Shown: piece by piece, positions 1-5,435 of the stretch
Numbering within the stretch: the first letter of the stretch is position 1
How the letters are laid out: each line of letters starts with the position of its first letter
DNA from: Planctomycetota bacterium
Lineage (GTDB): Bacteria; Planctomycetota; GCA-002687715; DRQF01
Assembly: GCA_024275615.1 (NCBI GenBank)
Contig: JAJRYU010000363.1
Coordinates: 1-5,435 of the forward strand
Reading direction: 5' to 3'
Length of the DNA: 5,435 nt
The notes under the pieces: generated by a model
The model's database searches: none
What the model was told of the DNA's origin: nothing
The model's input: only the letters and a program-made list of their open reading frames with translations
Translations under genes and position numbers: made by a program

Positions 1-261
1 CTTGACACGGGGAAGCACCTCATCCATGCCGGCGATGTCGAAAACCCGTCTTTTGCCACTTTCGTAGTTCGCAGGAGATGGTTCGCCGACTACTTGCTCA
101 ATCCTGGCACGGGCAGCATTCCCTTCGACTACAATTTCCTCAGCCACGAGCTGGAATTCACTCACTTTGGGTTGGCTTTCTTGCAGCTCAACATGCCCAC
201 CACCGGTCCCGCCCCCAAGAATCGCTACGTGATGCTCTGGGGCGAGGCTCTGATTCTCTGA
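1..261 (+). CDS. C-terminal fragment of an unrecognised protein (5' end outside window)
   Basis: Reading frame 1 is open from the first base to a TGA at 259-261 and gives the last 86 residues of a protein that starts upstream. I do not recognise the family. The fragment is rich in aromatic and beta-strand-forming residues (stretches such as FADYLLNPGTGSIPFDYNF and FTHFGLAFLQLNMP). It ends in a hydrophobic strand, MLWGEALIL, as extracellular beta-sandwich domains of environmental bacteria often do, but that resemblance is only an impression. No catalytic motif, transmembrane helix or cysteine pair is visible. An overlapping frame from 78 to 443 is also open, but its product is rich in Arg, His, Ser and Pro and runs into the next gene, so frame 1 is preferred. 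The next gene begins 151 bases downstream on the same strand, and no clear terminator lies between them. Confidence 0.7.
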   Translation, partial: LDTGKHLIHAGDVENPSFATFVVRRRWFADYLLNPGTGSIPFDYNFLSHELEFTHFGLAFLQLNMPTTGPAPKNRYVMLWGEALIL

Positions 262-363
262 CTCCGAAAATCGTCGAAGATCGACAAACCTATTGGGCAA
301 GATGCGCAATTGCTTGCAGTTTTCTTGGGCCAATCGGCGAAAGAACCAATGATCCGAACCGTG

Positions 364-369
364 TATACT
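364..369 (+). promoter_or_regulatory. Candidate -10 box for the S9 peptidase gene
   Basis: TATACT matches the sigma-70-type -10 consensus TATAAT at five of six positions and lies 43 bases before the start codon. Transcription would begin near 375, leaving a leader of under 40 bases. No good -35 hexamer is present at the expected spacing (the sequence there is AAGAAC), so this is a weak prediction. Readthrough from the upstream gene is an alternative. Confidence 0.3.
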
Positions 370-400
370 TGTCGCCCGTTCGATTCGTATTCACGCCTCC

Positions 401-404
401 GGAG
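401..404 (+). promoter_or_regulatory. Shine-Dalgarno sequence of the S9 peptidase gene
   Basis: GGAG is followed by an eight-base, T-rich spacer and then ATG at 413. The spacing is near ideal and supports 413 as the start, which also leaves a signal peptide at the N-terminus. Confidence 0.7.
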
Positions 405-412
405 TTTTTTTC

Positions 413-2992
413 ATGTTTAGTCGCCCACTCACCATCTTGCTGATCGCCATGGCGTGCATTCCCCTCATGGGACAAGACGCAACCAAGACAAAAGCAAAAA
501 CCGCAACTTGGACTCTTGAGGAGATCTTCCCCAAGAAATCATTCTTCGGACCCTCTGCGCGAGGTATGGCGTTTTCGGATGATGGTAGATTCGCGGCGTT
601 TCTCTATCGCGGTTACGACGAGCGCCGCCATGGAAACGATCTTTGGCTCTTGGATACGGCGTCCGGAAAAACCGAACGCATCACAGCCGTCAGCATCATG
701 GCCAAGTATCAAGCAGAAACCCGTAAGGTGCAAAAAGATCGCCTGAAAAAGAAGAAGAAGAAGAAGTCAAAGAAAAAGAGCGGTCCGACGAGCAAGCCCA
801 AGAAGATCGAGTCCTCAACAACCAAGAAAAGTGAAGACGCTCAGAGTAAAAAGAACGACAAGAAGAAGAACCCTGAAGCTGGCCACGGAAAAGGCGATCA
901 AGTCAGCAAGAGCGACGCTGATGACAAGAAAGCTCCCCGCTATGCTGGAGTGTCATCCTTTCAATGGGCACCCAAGGCTGGTGAACTTCTCTTCATCTCG
1001 AGTGGTGACTTGTATAGGTTCACGGCTCAGTCAAGAAAAATCGAGCGGCTTACATCCACCCGGGGCGCCATTCGCAGACCTCAGTATTTGCCTAATGGGA
1101 AAGGTTATGTCTACCGCAAGGACGATGCCCTGCTTCGGATTCGTTTTGGCGAAGATCTCATCGACCGCATCGACCCCAAGCTACCGAGTGGGGTCAAGCT
1201 TCGCAGTTACAAGATCAGCCCAGATGGCAAGAGGCTGGTCATTCTTGCTACCAAGGGCGAAGGACGGAGAAGTGGTAGCAGAAAAGTGAGTATCGCCAAC
1301 TACCGCGATCGATTCATGAAAACACGTGAAGTCCCCCGACACGTCTCCGATGATCCCATAAGTAAGACTCAGACTTTGGTATTCGTCTGTGAGATTGGCG
1401 AAACCGATCTGGAAGACGGTCGCCTTGAGGAAGTTTGGTCACAAGCCGCCACGGGTCCGAGAGACATCCTGCGAACTCCAGAATGGTCCGAAAAATCTGA
1501 TCGTGTCGTCTTCCTGGTTTTTGAGCAGAAGAGCGACAAAGTCAAAGTGGTTGAAGCCACTTTCTTGAGCAAAAAAGAACGACTCCAACGCTTAAAGAAA
1601 CGGCAAAAAAAGGAGGCCAAGGAATTTGCACTTGCTGCTAAGAAGCGCAAAGAGGAAGGCAAGAAACCCAAGCCAAAAGCTAAGGAGAAGCCCAGTGACG
1701 CGGAGGAACTTGAGAATGAACCCATCGCCGAATCAAAGATCGTCTACGAGTTCATGCACTCCGGAGGGCCCAACACACCCGGCATGATGCATCCTCTTTA
1801 TCTTGCCGACGGAAAGCGCATGGTGCTGATGACCGAGCAAAGCGGCTTTAGGCAATTACACATCCTAGATCCAACCTATTCGAGCCTCGACCAACTAACG
1901 CGGGGCCATTTTGAGGTGTATCCAGTTGGCATGTCGAAAGACAAAGCATGGTTGTTCGTGACCGCGACCAAGGGGAATCCGTCCTGCCAAAACCCCTACA
2001 AAGTCAATCTTGCCACCGGAAAAATGATTCCCTTGAGCGGTCAGAGCGGATCGTTCTCGAATCTCGCTGTGAGTTCCGACGGCTCTCACGTCCTCGCGAA
2101 TTTCGTCCGTTATGGTCAGCTCAAAGAACTCACTCATATCGACGTCGCCAAGAAAAAGAGCACCGTGCTTACGCATTCACATCCGCAGAAAGCGGAACAA
2201 CTGACGAAGGTGAGTCCCGAGTTCTTTGACTATCCCAACCGTCACGGCCAGAGGATCTATGGCCATATGTTCAAGCCGAAAGACATGAAGAAAGGCGAGA
2301 AGCGTCCGCTTCTCATTTATGTCTACGGTGGTCCCTTGGGTACACGAAAACAAGTGACGCAAGGAAGCTACAGCTCCGACGCCTACTTCTTTGCCCAATA
2401 CATGACCAGAGAGCATGGTTACATCACCTGCACAATAGACCCGCGCGGCATGAGTGGGTACGGCGGCGCCTACGAACGCGCGAATTTCGAGCAAGTCGGC
2501 AAACCCCAAGTCGATGACTTGGTTGATGGCGTCAAGTTCCTGGTGGCAAGGCATGGAGTCGACCCAAGACGTGTGGCCATCCACGGCTGGAGTTTTGGTG
2601 GTTTTCAAACTCAAATGTGTCTCTACCTTGAGCCAGATGTGTTCAAGTGTGGCATGGCCGGAGCCGGGCCAACGGAATGGGAGAACTACAACTCTTGGTA
2701 TTCAACCGGAACAATCGGCAGCAGCCGCGTCGGCACTCCAGATCTCAAGAAATATTCTCTTCTGCCCCTGGCAAAGAACTTGGAGGGGGAACTCCTGCTC
2801 ATCCACGGTATGGAAGACGCCAACGTCCTTTATCAAGACACGGTTCGGGTCTACCGCGAACTTCTCAAGGCGGGCAAGGAAACTCACGTCGAGTTGTTCC
2901 TCGACCCCACCGGTGGACACGGTTTGGGAGGCGATGTGAAACGCGTCAACAAGGCGCGTAAGTACGAAGAATTTCTACTTCGCAATCTGTAG
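413..2992 (+). CDS. Exported S9-family serine peptidase, DPP IV-like, with two lysine-rich insertions
   Basis: This 859-residue protein looks like a prolyl oligopeptidase family (S9) enzyme closest to dipeptidyl peptidase IV. Residues 1-20 form a signal peptide (hydrophobic core TILLIAMACIPL, probable cleavage near Gly20-Gln21), so it should act outside the cytoplasm. Eight propeller-type repeats of the form xxxSPDGKRxxF are visible near residues 52, 183, 223, 266, 356, 461, 505 and 551, matching the eight-bladed propeller of DPP IV. The alpha/beta-hydrolase domain follows from about residue 600. It has the oxyanion motif VYGGP (Tyr638), nucleophile motif GWSFGG (Ser727), Asp802 in HGMEDANV and His836 in GGHG; the spacing fits DPP IV. 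Tyr759, Tyr763 and Asn804 match the DPP IV substrate pocket (human Tyr662, Tyr666, Asn710). The DPP IV Glu-Glu motif that binds the substrate N-terminus is not obvious, so strict dipeptidyl peptidase activity is uncertain. The lysine-rich insertions lie at residues 104-173 and 387-442, between propeller repeats, and make it longer than typical family members (about 700-770). Confidence 0.95.
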   Translation: MFSRPLTILLIAMACIPLMGQDATKTKAKTATWTLEEIFPKKSFFGPSARGMAFSDDGRFAAFLYRGYDERRHGNDLWLLDTASGKTERITAVSIMAKYQAETRKVQKDRLKKKKKKKSKKKSGPTSKPKKIESSTTKKSEDAQSKKNDKKKNPEAGHGKGDQVSKSDADDKKAPRYAGVSSFQWAPKAGELLFISSGDLYRFTAQSRKIERLTSTRGAIRRPQYLPNGKGYVYRKDDALLRIRFGEDLIDRIDPKLPSGVKLRSYKISPDGKRLVILATKGEGRRSGSRKVSIANYRDRFMKTREVPRHVSDDPISKTQTLVFVCEIGETDLEDGRLEEVWSQAATGPRDILRTPEWSEKSDRVVFLVFEQKSDKVKVVEATFLSKKERLQRLKKRQKKEAKEFALAAKKRKEEGKKPKPKAKEKPSDAEELENEPIAESKIVYEFMHSGGPNTPGMMHPLYLADGKRMVLMTEQSGFRQLHILDPTYSSLDQLTRGHFEVYPVGMSKDKAWLFVTATKGNPSCQNPYKVNLATGKMIPLSGQSGSFSNLAVSSDGSHVLANFVRYGQLKELTHIDVAKKKSTVLTHSHPQKAEQLTKVSPEFFDYPNRHGQRIYGHMFKPKDMKKGEKRPLLIYVYGGPLGTRKQVTQGSYSSDAYFFAQYMTREHGYITCTIDPRGMSGYGGAYERANFEQVGKPQVDDLVDGVKFLVARHGVDPRRVAIHGWSFGGFQTQMCLYLEPDVFKCGMAGAGPTEWENYNSWYSTGTIGSSRVGTPDLKKYSLLPLAKNLEGELLLIHGMEDANVLYQDTVRVYRELLKAGKETHVELFLDPTGGHGLGGDVKRVNKARKYEEFLLRNL
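749..766 (+). repeat. (AAG)6 trinucleotide tract inside the peptidase gene
   Basis: Six tandem AAG codons follow one AAA codon and encode Lys112-Lys118; after one Ser codon, three further Lys codons extend the purine-rich run to 778. It lies in the first lysine-rich insertion. Gain or loss of a unit would keep the reading frame and only change the number of lysines. Confidence 0.85.
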
Positions 2993-3030
2993 TTTTCCAA
3001 ATCGACGTCGCAGTCGTGTCTAGGTCAAGG
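2993..3030. other. 38-base convergent intergenic gap
   Basis: The two large genes end tail to tail here. The gap holds a short palindrome, CGACGTCG at 3003-3010, and a direct repeat, AGGTCA AGGTCA at 3022-3033, that overlaps the stop codon of the - strand gene. Neither forms a strong GC stem followed by a T run, so no intrinsic terminator can be called for either direction. Transcripts may overlap or end by a factor-dependent route. Confidence 0.6.
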
Positions 3031-5046
3031 TCAGCGCTGATAAGTTCGCAATAGGGCCGAAAGCTGGCCCAAGAGCTGCATCTGTCGATTTTTTCGAGCC
3101 CAAACCGTCGCTCTTTGCAAAACTTGGATGGAAGCCTCGGGATGCCCGGCGGCGGCGTAGGCTTTGGCCAAGCCACTGTGAATCTCAATGCGATCGGGCC
3201 GGGCGCTTGCTCCGTCTTGATAGACCTCAATCGCATCCGTCTTTCGGCCCAGTTGAGTTAGGTTCTGCCCGAGAAGTAAGTAGGCATTTGTCATATTTCG
3301 ATTGCTTGCGATCGCCGCTCGCAAGTAAGGCAAGGCCGCTGGCTTCTGCTTGGTATTGCTAAGAGCTAAGGCCAGACTGAAGTTCAGACTGGCATCATCA
3401 GGGTACCCCCTAAGCGCGGCGCGAAAATAAGGGATCGCTTCGGACTCTGATCCTGTCATCGCCAGGGCATTCCCGAGGTTCTTTTGCAATTCCGGATGCT
3501 TGGCAAGAGTAAGTCCCTTCTTAAAGGTAGCAATGGCCTTTGGCATCTTGCGTGCGAAAGCATAAGTCCTACCTAGTCGACTGTAGGCCAACCAACTCTG
3601 GGAATGATCGTCCACATCCTTCAGCGCCACCGCGATTCCCATAGCCGCCAGGCCGTCCTTGTTCCGCGGTAAGAGAGTTACAGTGCAAGTGCCCATTTCA
3701 TCGGTTGATTGAAGTCCGTAGCGAATACGCTTGGCCGGTGAATTGGGGTTCCTCAAATTCTCGCTGCGATTGTCGTACTCGATCTGCATGACGACACGAG
3801 TATTTTTCGGCAAGACAATGGGATCGGCGAAGGTGTAGCTGTCTTGCCAATTGAAATCCCAGTCCCCAGCGTAGAACAACCACACTTTGTCGCCATTGGG
3901 TTTGATCGCGAAAACACTAAACTTCTTGCCGATATAATGCGCATGGGGGTAGATGCCAAGACAACTCATGACGACAGGAAGGACGATTGAATCTTCGACT
4001 TCGAATCCAGAGGCTTCCGCGGCCACGTCAATGTTGTCGTTGCGCAACTCGAGGGAGTAGGCCTGCCGGGTCGGCACTTCGTCGGTGAAATAAAGTCCAA
4101 TCTTGGCTTTGAATTTTTCCGACTTGCCCGTTGTCACCAAGTGCATTTGCAAGACGATGTCACTTCCGCGGCGGAGTTTCCATGCCATCCCCGGCAAGCT
4201 CAAAGTCGGTCTCTTGCCAGGTGTCCAGCCGATGAAATATCCAGGCGGCGGTGCGGCGTTATGAAAGTCCATACCGGGATAACCTGCTTCGGGACTTTTC
4301 AGATCTTCTTCGCGACATGAGGGAGTCTCATCGACACTGACGATGGCATGGTGGGCAACAACAAGATTCTCTGGACGTATTTCGATAGCACGCACGTACT
4401 TGTCCGAGGCAATGTCAACTGAAAAAACGAAGGACTGAAAGACATCTCGCCCTTCCGCTCTCACGATAAACTCTCTATCCATCTCCAGAACCAAATCCGG
4501 TGTTCCCTCGGTCCAACCGCTCGTCCGCTTGGGGATCTTCGGGATGAGAGATTTGTCGCCCAAGGGACAGTCGTCCCGATACCAACGTTGCAGTTGAGCG
4601 ATCGCCTGTGCTGGCAAACGGCGCACGCCAGCAAACTCCACATAACCGTGTGTCGGCGCCCAGGGCGGCATAAACCGACTGAGAGTCACTTCCGCGATCT
4701 GTCTGGCCCGCGCTTTGATCTGTCGGTAATTCAAAAGAGAAAAAGGCGCGGATTCCCCAGGACGGTGGCAGCTTGTACAATTGTTGAAGATAATCGGCGC
4801 AATGTTTTTCGCGAATGTCACACGCCCGGGAAGAAGCTCAGGAATTCGGTGAGTGTCGGCTGGCAACAGAGCCGGGCTCTGAAATTGCAGAGGTTTGGCA
4901 ACAACGGGTGCGGTCTTTTCTTGAGTTGTTTCCCTATCGCCGTGACGCGTAGGCACGGAGTCATCATCACTGCAAGCAAGACCTGAACATACAAGGGCGA
5001 GCAAGGCAAAAATTGTCGTCATCCGTGCTGGCAAATGGCGCCCCAT
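3031..5046 (-). CDS. Cytochrome c / copper type II (PHM-like) monooxygenase / TPR fusion protein, exported
   Basis: This 671-residue protein has three parts. The N-terminus (MGRHLPAR, then a hydrophobic stretch at 12-24) is an export signal. Cys25, followed by SDDD, may be a lipidation site, although the -3 residue is Gly rather than Leu. Residues 73-164 form a single-heme cytochrome c domain with CTSCH at 90-94; Met126 in RFMPPW is a plausible distal heme ligand. Residues 184-460 resemble the copper core of peptidylglycine alpha-hydroxylating and dopamine beta-monooxygenases. His232-His233 and His302 match the CuH site, and His368-x-His370 and Met451 (DEMG) match the CuM site, so all six ligand positions are present with roughly family-like spacing. 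Residues 483-652 are five TPRs. The predicted role is hydroxylation of an unknown substrate at a C-H bond by copper and O2, with the heme domain probably passing electrons. The 5046 start is chosen over Met9 (5022) because only it has a ribosome binding site (GGAGG, 4 bases upstream). Confidence 0.92.
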   Translation of the reverse strand: MGRHLPARMTTIFALLALVCSGLACSDDDSVPTRHGDRETTQEKTAPVVAKPLQFQSPALLPADTHRIPELLPGRVTFAKNIAPIIFNNCTSCHRPGESAPFSLLNYRQIKARARQIAEVTLSRFMPPWAPTHGYVEFAGVRRLPAQAIAQLQRWYRDDCPLGDKSLIPKIPKRTSGWTEGTPDLVLEMDREFIVRAEGRDVFQSFVFSVDIASDKYVRAIEIRPENLVVAHHAIVSVDETPSCREEDLKSPEAGYPGMDFHNAAPPPGYFIGWTPGKRPTLSLPGMAWKLRRGSDIVLQMHLVTTGKSEKFKAKIGLYFTDEVPTRQAYSLELRNDNIDVAAEASGFEVEDSIVLPVVMSCLGIYPHAHYIGKKFSVFAIKPNGDKVWLFYAGDWDFNWQDSYTFADPIVLPKNTRVVMQIEYDNRSENLRNPNSPAKRIRYGLQSTDEMGTCTVTLLPRNKDGLAAMGIAVALKDVDDHSQSWLAYSRLGRTYAFARKMPKAIATFKKGLTLAKHPELQKNLGNALAMTGSESEAIPYFRAALRGYPDDASLNFSLALALSNTKQKPAALPYLRAAIASNRNMTNAYLLLGQNLTQLGRKTDAIEVYQDGASARPDRIEIHSGLAKAYAAAGHPEASIQVLQRATVWARKNRQMQLLGQLSALLRTYQR
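3091..3603 (-). repeat. Five tandem tetratricopeptide repeats (C-terminal domain of the copper protein)
   Basis: Five consecutive 34-36-residue units begin near residues 482, 517, 551, 585 and 619. Each shows the TPR pattern of a small residue at position 8 (LG, LA), Ala or Gly near position 20 and Pro or Asp near position 32; examples are LGRTYAFARKMPKAIATFKK and LGQNLTQLGRKTDAIEVYQD. The last unit is followed by a short capping helix to the stop. TPR arrays usually bind other proteins or peptides, so this one may dock a partner on the outer face of a membrane. The ligand is unknown. Confidence 0.85.
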
Positions 5047-5048
5047 GA

Positions 5049-5091
5049 ATCCTCCCTATCCTCAAGAACCCCGCACCTCGGCGAGGAGGAT
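5049..5091 (-). promoter_or_regulatory. Possible Shine-Dalgarno-masking hairpin in the leader of the copper monooxygenase gene
   Basis: ATCCTCC at 5049-5055 and GGAGGAT at 5085-5091 are perfectly complementary over seven bases, separated by 29. In the - strand transcript this pairs AUCCUCC with the GGAGGAU that contains the ribosome binding site. A second small hairpin (CCTCG G CGAGG, 5076-5086) overlaps the distal arm, and a second GAGGAU copy (complement of 5058-5063) could compete for it, so alternative foldings are possible. Pairing is seen directly; a regulatory role is inferred. Confidence 0.35.
5051..5055 (-). promoter_or_regulatory. Shine-Dalgarno sequence of the copper monooxygenase gene
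   Basis: On the - strand the sequence reads GGGAGGATTC then ATG. GGAGG is a strong anti-16S match, and its four-base spacing is slightly short but acceptable. It decides the start at 5046 over the downstream Met9. Its bases form one arm of the inverted repeat at 5049-5091. Confidence 0.7.
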
Positions 5092-5145
5092 CTACCCTCG
5101 CAAGACAATTCCATGTCCAAAAATCGACAGGCGCAACAAACAGCA

Positions 5146-5174
5146 AGGCTAAATTGCCGATCTGCTAGCGTCAA
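5146..5174 (-). promoter_or_regulatory. Candidate sigma-70-type promoter for the copper monooxygenase gene
   Basis: On the - strand a -35 box TTGACG (complement of 5169-5174, five of six consensus matches) is followed after 17 bases by TAGCCT (complement of 5146-5151). The second hexamer keeps the important T1, A2 and T6 but misses the middle bases. Transcription would start near 5139, giving a leader of about 90 bases that includes the inverted repeat next to the start codon. This is a modest prediction. Confidence 0.35.
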
Positions 5175-5406
5175 CACCTTCTTTGCGAATACGCCGCCTG
5201 TAGCTGGCGCGACCCCAGACCGTGAAACCGGGAATAATTGTGCAGGTCAACGACCTCGACAAGCCGGGTACACGAAACTACTCTTCACCCCTGACTTATA
5301 CATGAGATCGTGGTCGGTGCGGGACGAAGATGTCGGATCCGGCGCATGCTGTTCACAAGCCGTTTCTTTCCTTCGCAATCTCTCAAACCAATGTGGCCGT
5401 GAGGTC

Positions 5407-5435
5407 ATGAATAATTCGGGCGAGTCAAAACCACA
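5407..5435 (+). CDS. Possible start of a gene running off the right edge
   Basis: ATG at 5407 opens a frame that stays open to the window end and gives MNNSGESKP followed by an incomplete codon. GAGG at 5401-5404 is a Shine-Dalgarno-like sequence but lies only two bases from the ATG, which is too close for a typical site. Nine residues cannot identify a family. The hydrophilic start suggests a cytoplasmic protein if the gene is real. Confidence 0.25.

Larger units (their letters stand above)
5047..5406. other. Intergenic region of about 360 bases without a convincing gene
   Basis: No reading frame here has protein-like composition together with a start and a ribosome binding site. The region holds the leader and candidate promoter of the - strand gene. 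It also has a short dyad AGGTC AAC GACCT at 5244-5256 and a TATACA-like box at 5297-5302 on the + strand without a matching -35. If a gene starts at 5407, this is a divergent promoter region serving both directions. Confidence 0.6.

Noticed and set aside
103..117. TGGCACG followed by GGCAGCA, resembling a sigma-54 promoter
   Set aside because: The second GC element is about two bases too close to the first, and the site lies inside a coding region far from any start.
273..285. GTCGA AGA TCGAC inverted repeat after the left-edge gene, considered as a terminator
   Set aside because: The stem is only five bases and is not followed by a T run.
78..443. + strand open frame of 121 codons overlapping the left-edge gene and the peptidase start
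   Set aside because: Composition is rich in Arg, His, Ser and Pro, as expected for an off-frame shadow, and it overlaps a more protein-like frame 1 and the signal peptide of the next gene.
2177..2614. - strand open frame of 145 codons inside the peptidase gene
   Set aside because: It is antisense to the highly conserved hydrolase domain, so its openness follows from codon bias of the real gene.
4588..4986. + strand open frame of 132 codons opposite the N-terminal part of the copper protein
   Set aside because: It lies wholly antisense to the signal, linker and heme-domain region, where the - strand frame shows clear motifs; no ribosome binding site or recognisable domain.
5020..5022. Alternative start (Met9) for the copper protein
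   Set aside because: It would leave a neat signal peptide, but no Shine-Dalgarno sequence precedes it, whereas the 5046 start has GGAGG upstream and adds a normal positively charged signal-peptide N-region.
5282..5340. TATACA-like box and nearby sequence as a + strand promoter for a gene at 5407
   Set aside because: No -35 element is present at the right distance and the downstream gene itself is unproven.

Overview
The window most resembles a chromosomal segment of a free-living, environmental Gram-negative bacterium, probably Planctomycetota or a similar lineage. This is inferred from gene content only: two large exported proteins, one with an architecture (c-type cytochrome, copper type II monooxygenase core, TPR tail) that I associate with Planctomycetota, Acidobacteriota and Verrucomicrobiota. 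Base composition is moderate and codon use is mixed. No mobile element, CRISPR array, tRNA or rRNA was seen.

Layout. Bases 1-261 hold the C-terminal end of an unrecognised protein on the + strand. A gap of about 150 bases then carries a -10-like box and a good ribosome binding site for a complete + strand gene (413-2992). That gene encodes an exported S9 (DPP IV-like) serine peptidase with an eight-repeat beta-propeller and two very lysine-rich insertions. A gap of only 38 bases separates it from a convergent - strand gene (5046 down to 3031). The second gene encodes a probable membrane-anchored or exported protein with one c-type heme site, all six copper-ligand positions of a PHM/DBH-like monooxygenase, and five back-to-back 34-residue TPRs. 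Bases 5047-5406 hold no convincing gene. They contain the likely promoter and leader of the - strand gene, including a perfect 7-bp inverted repeat that could mask its Shine-Dalgarno sequence. A possible + strand start codon lies at 5407, too close to the window end to judge.

How the genes might relate. The two complete genes converge, so they do not form an operon and need not share a function. Both products are predicted to act outside the cytoplasm. The peptidase would cleave peptides, possibly after Pro or Ala at position 2. The copper protein would hydroxylate an unknown substrate, probably taking electrons through its own heme domain instead of from free ascorbate. The cytochrome-monooxygenase-TPR fusion is the most interesting item in the window.
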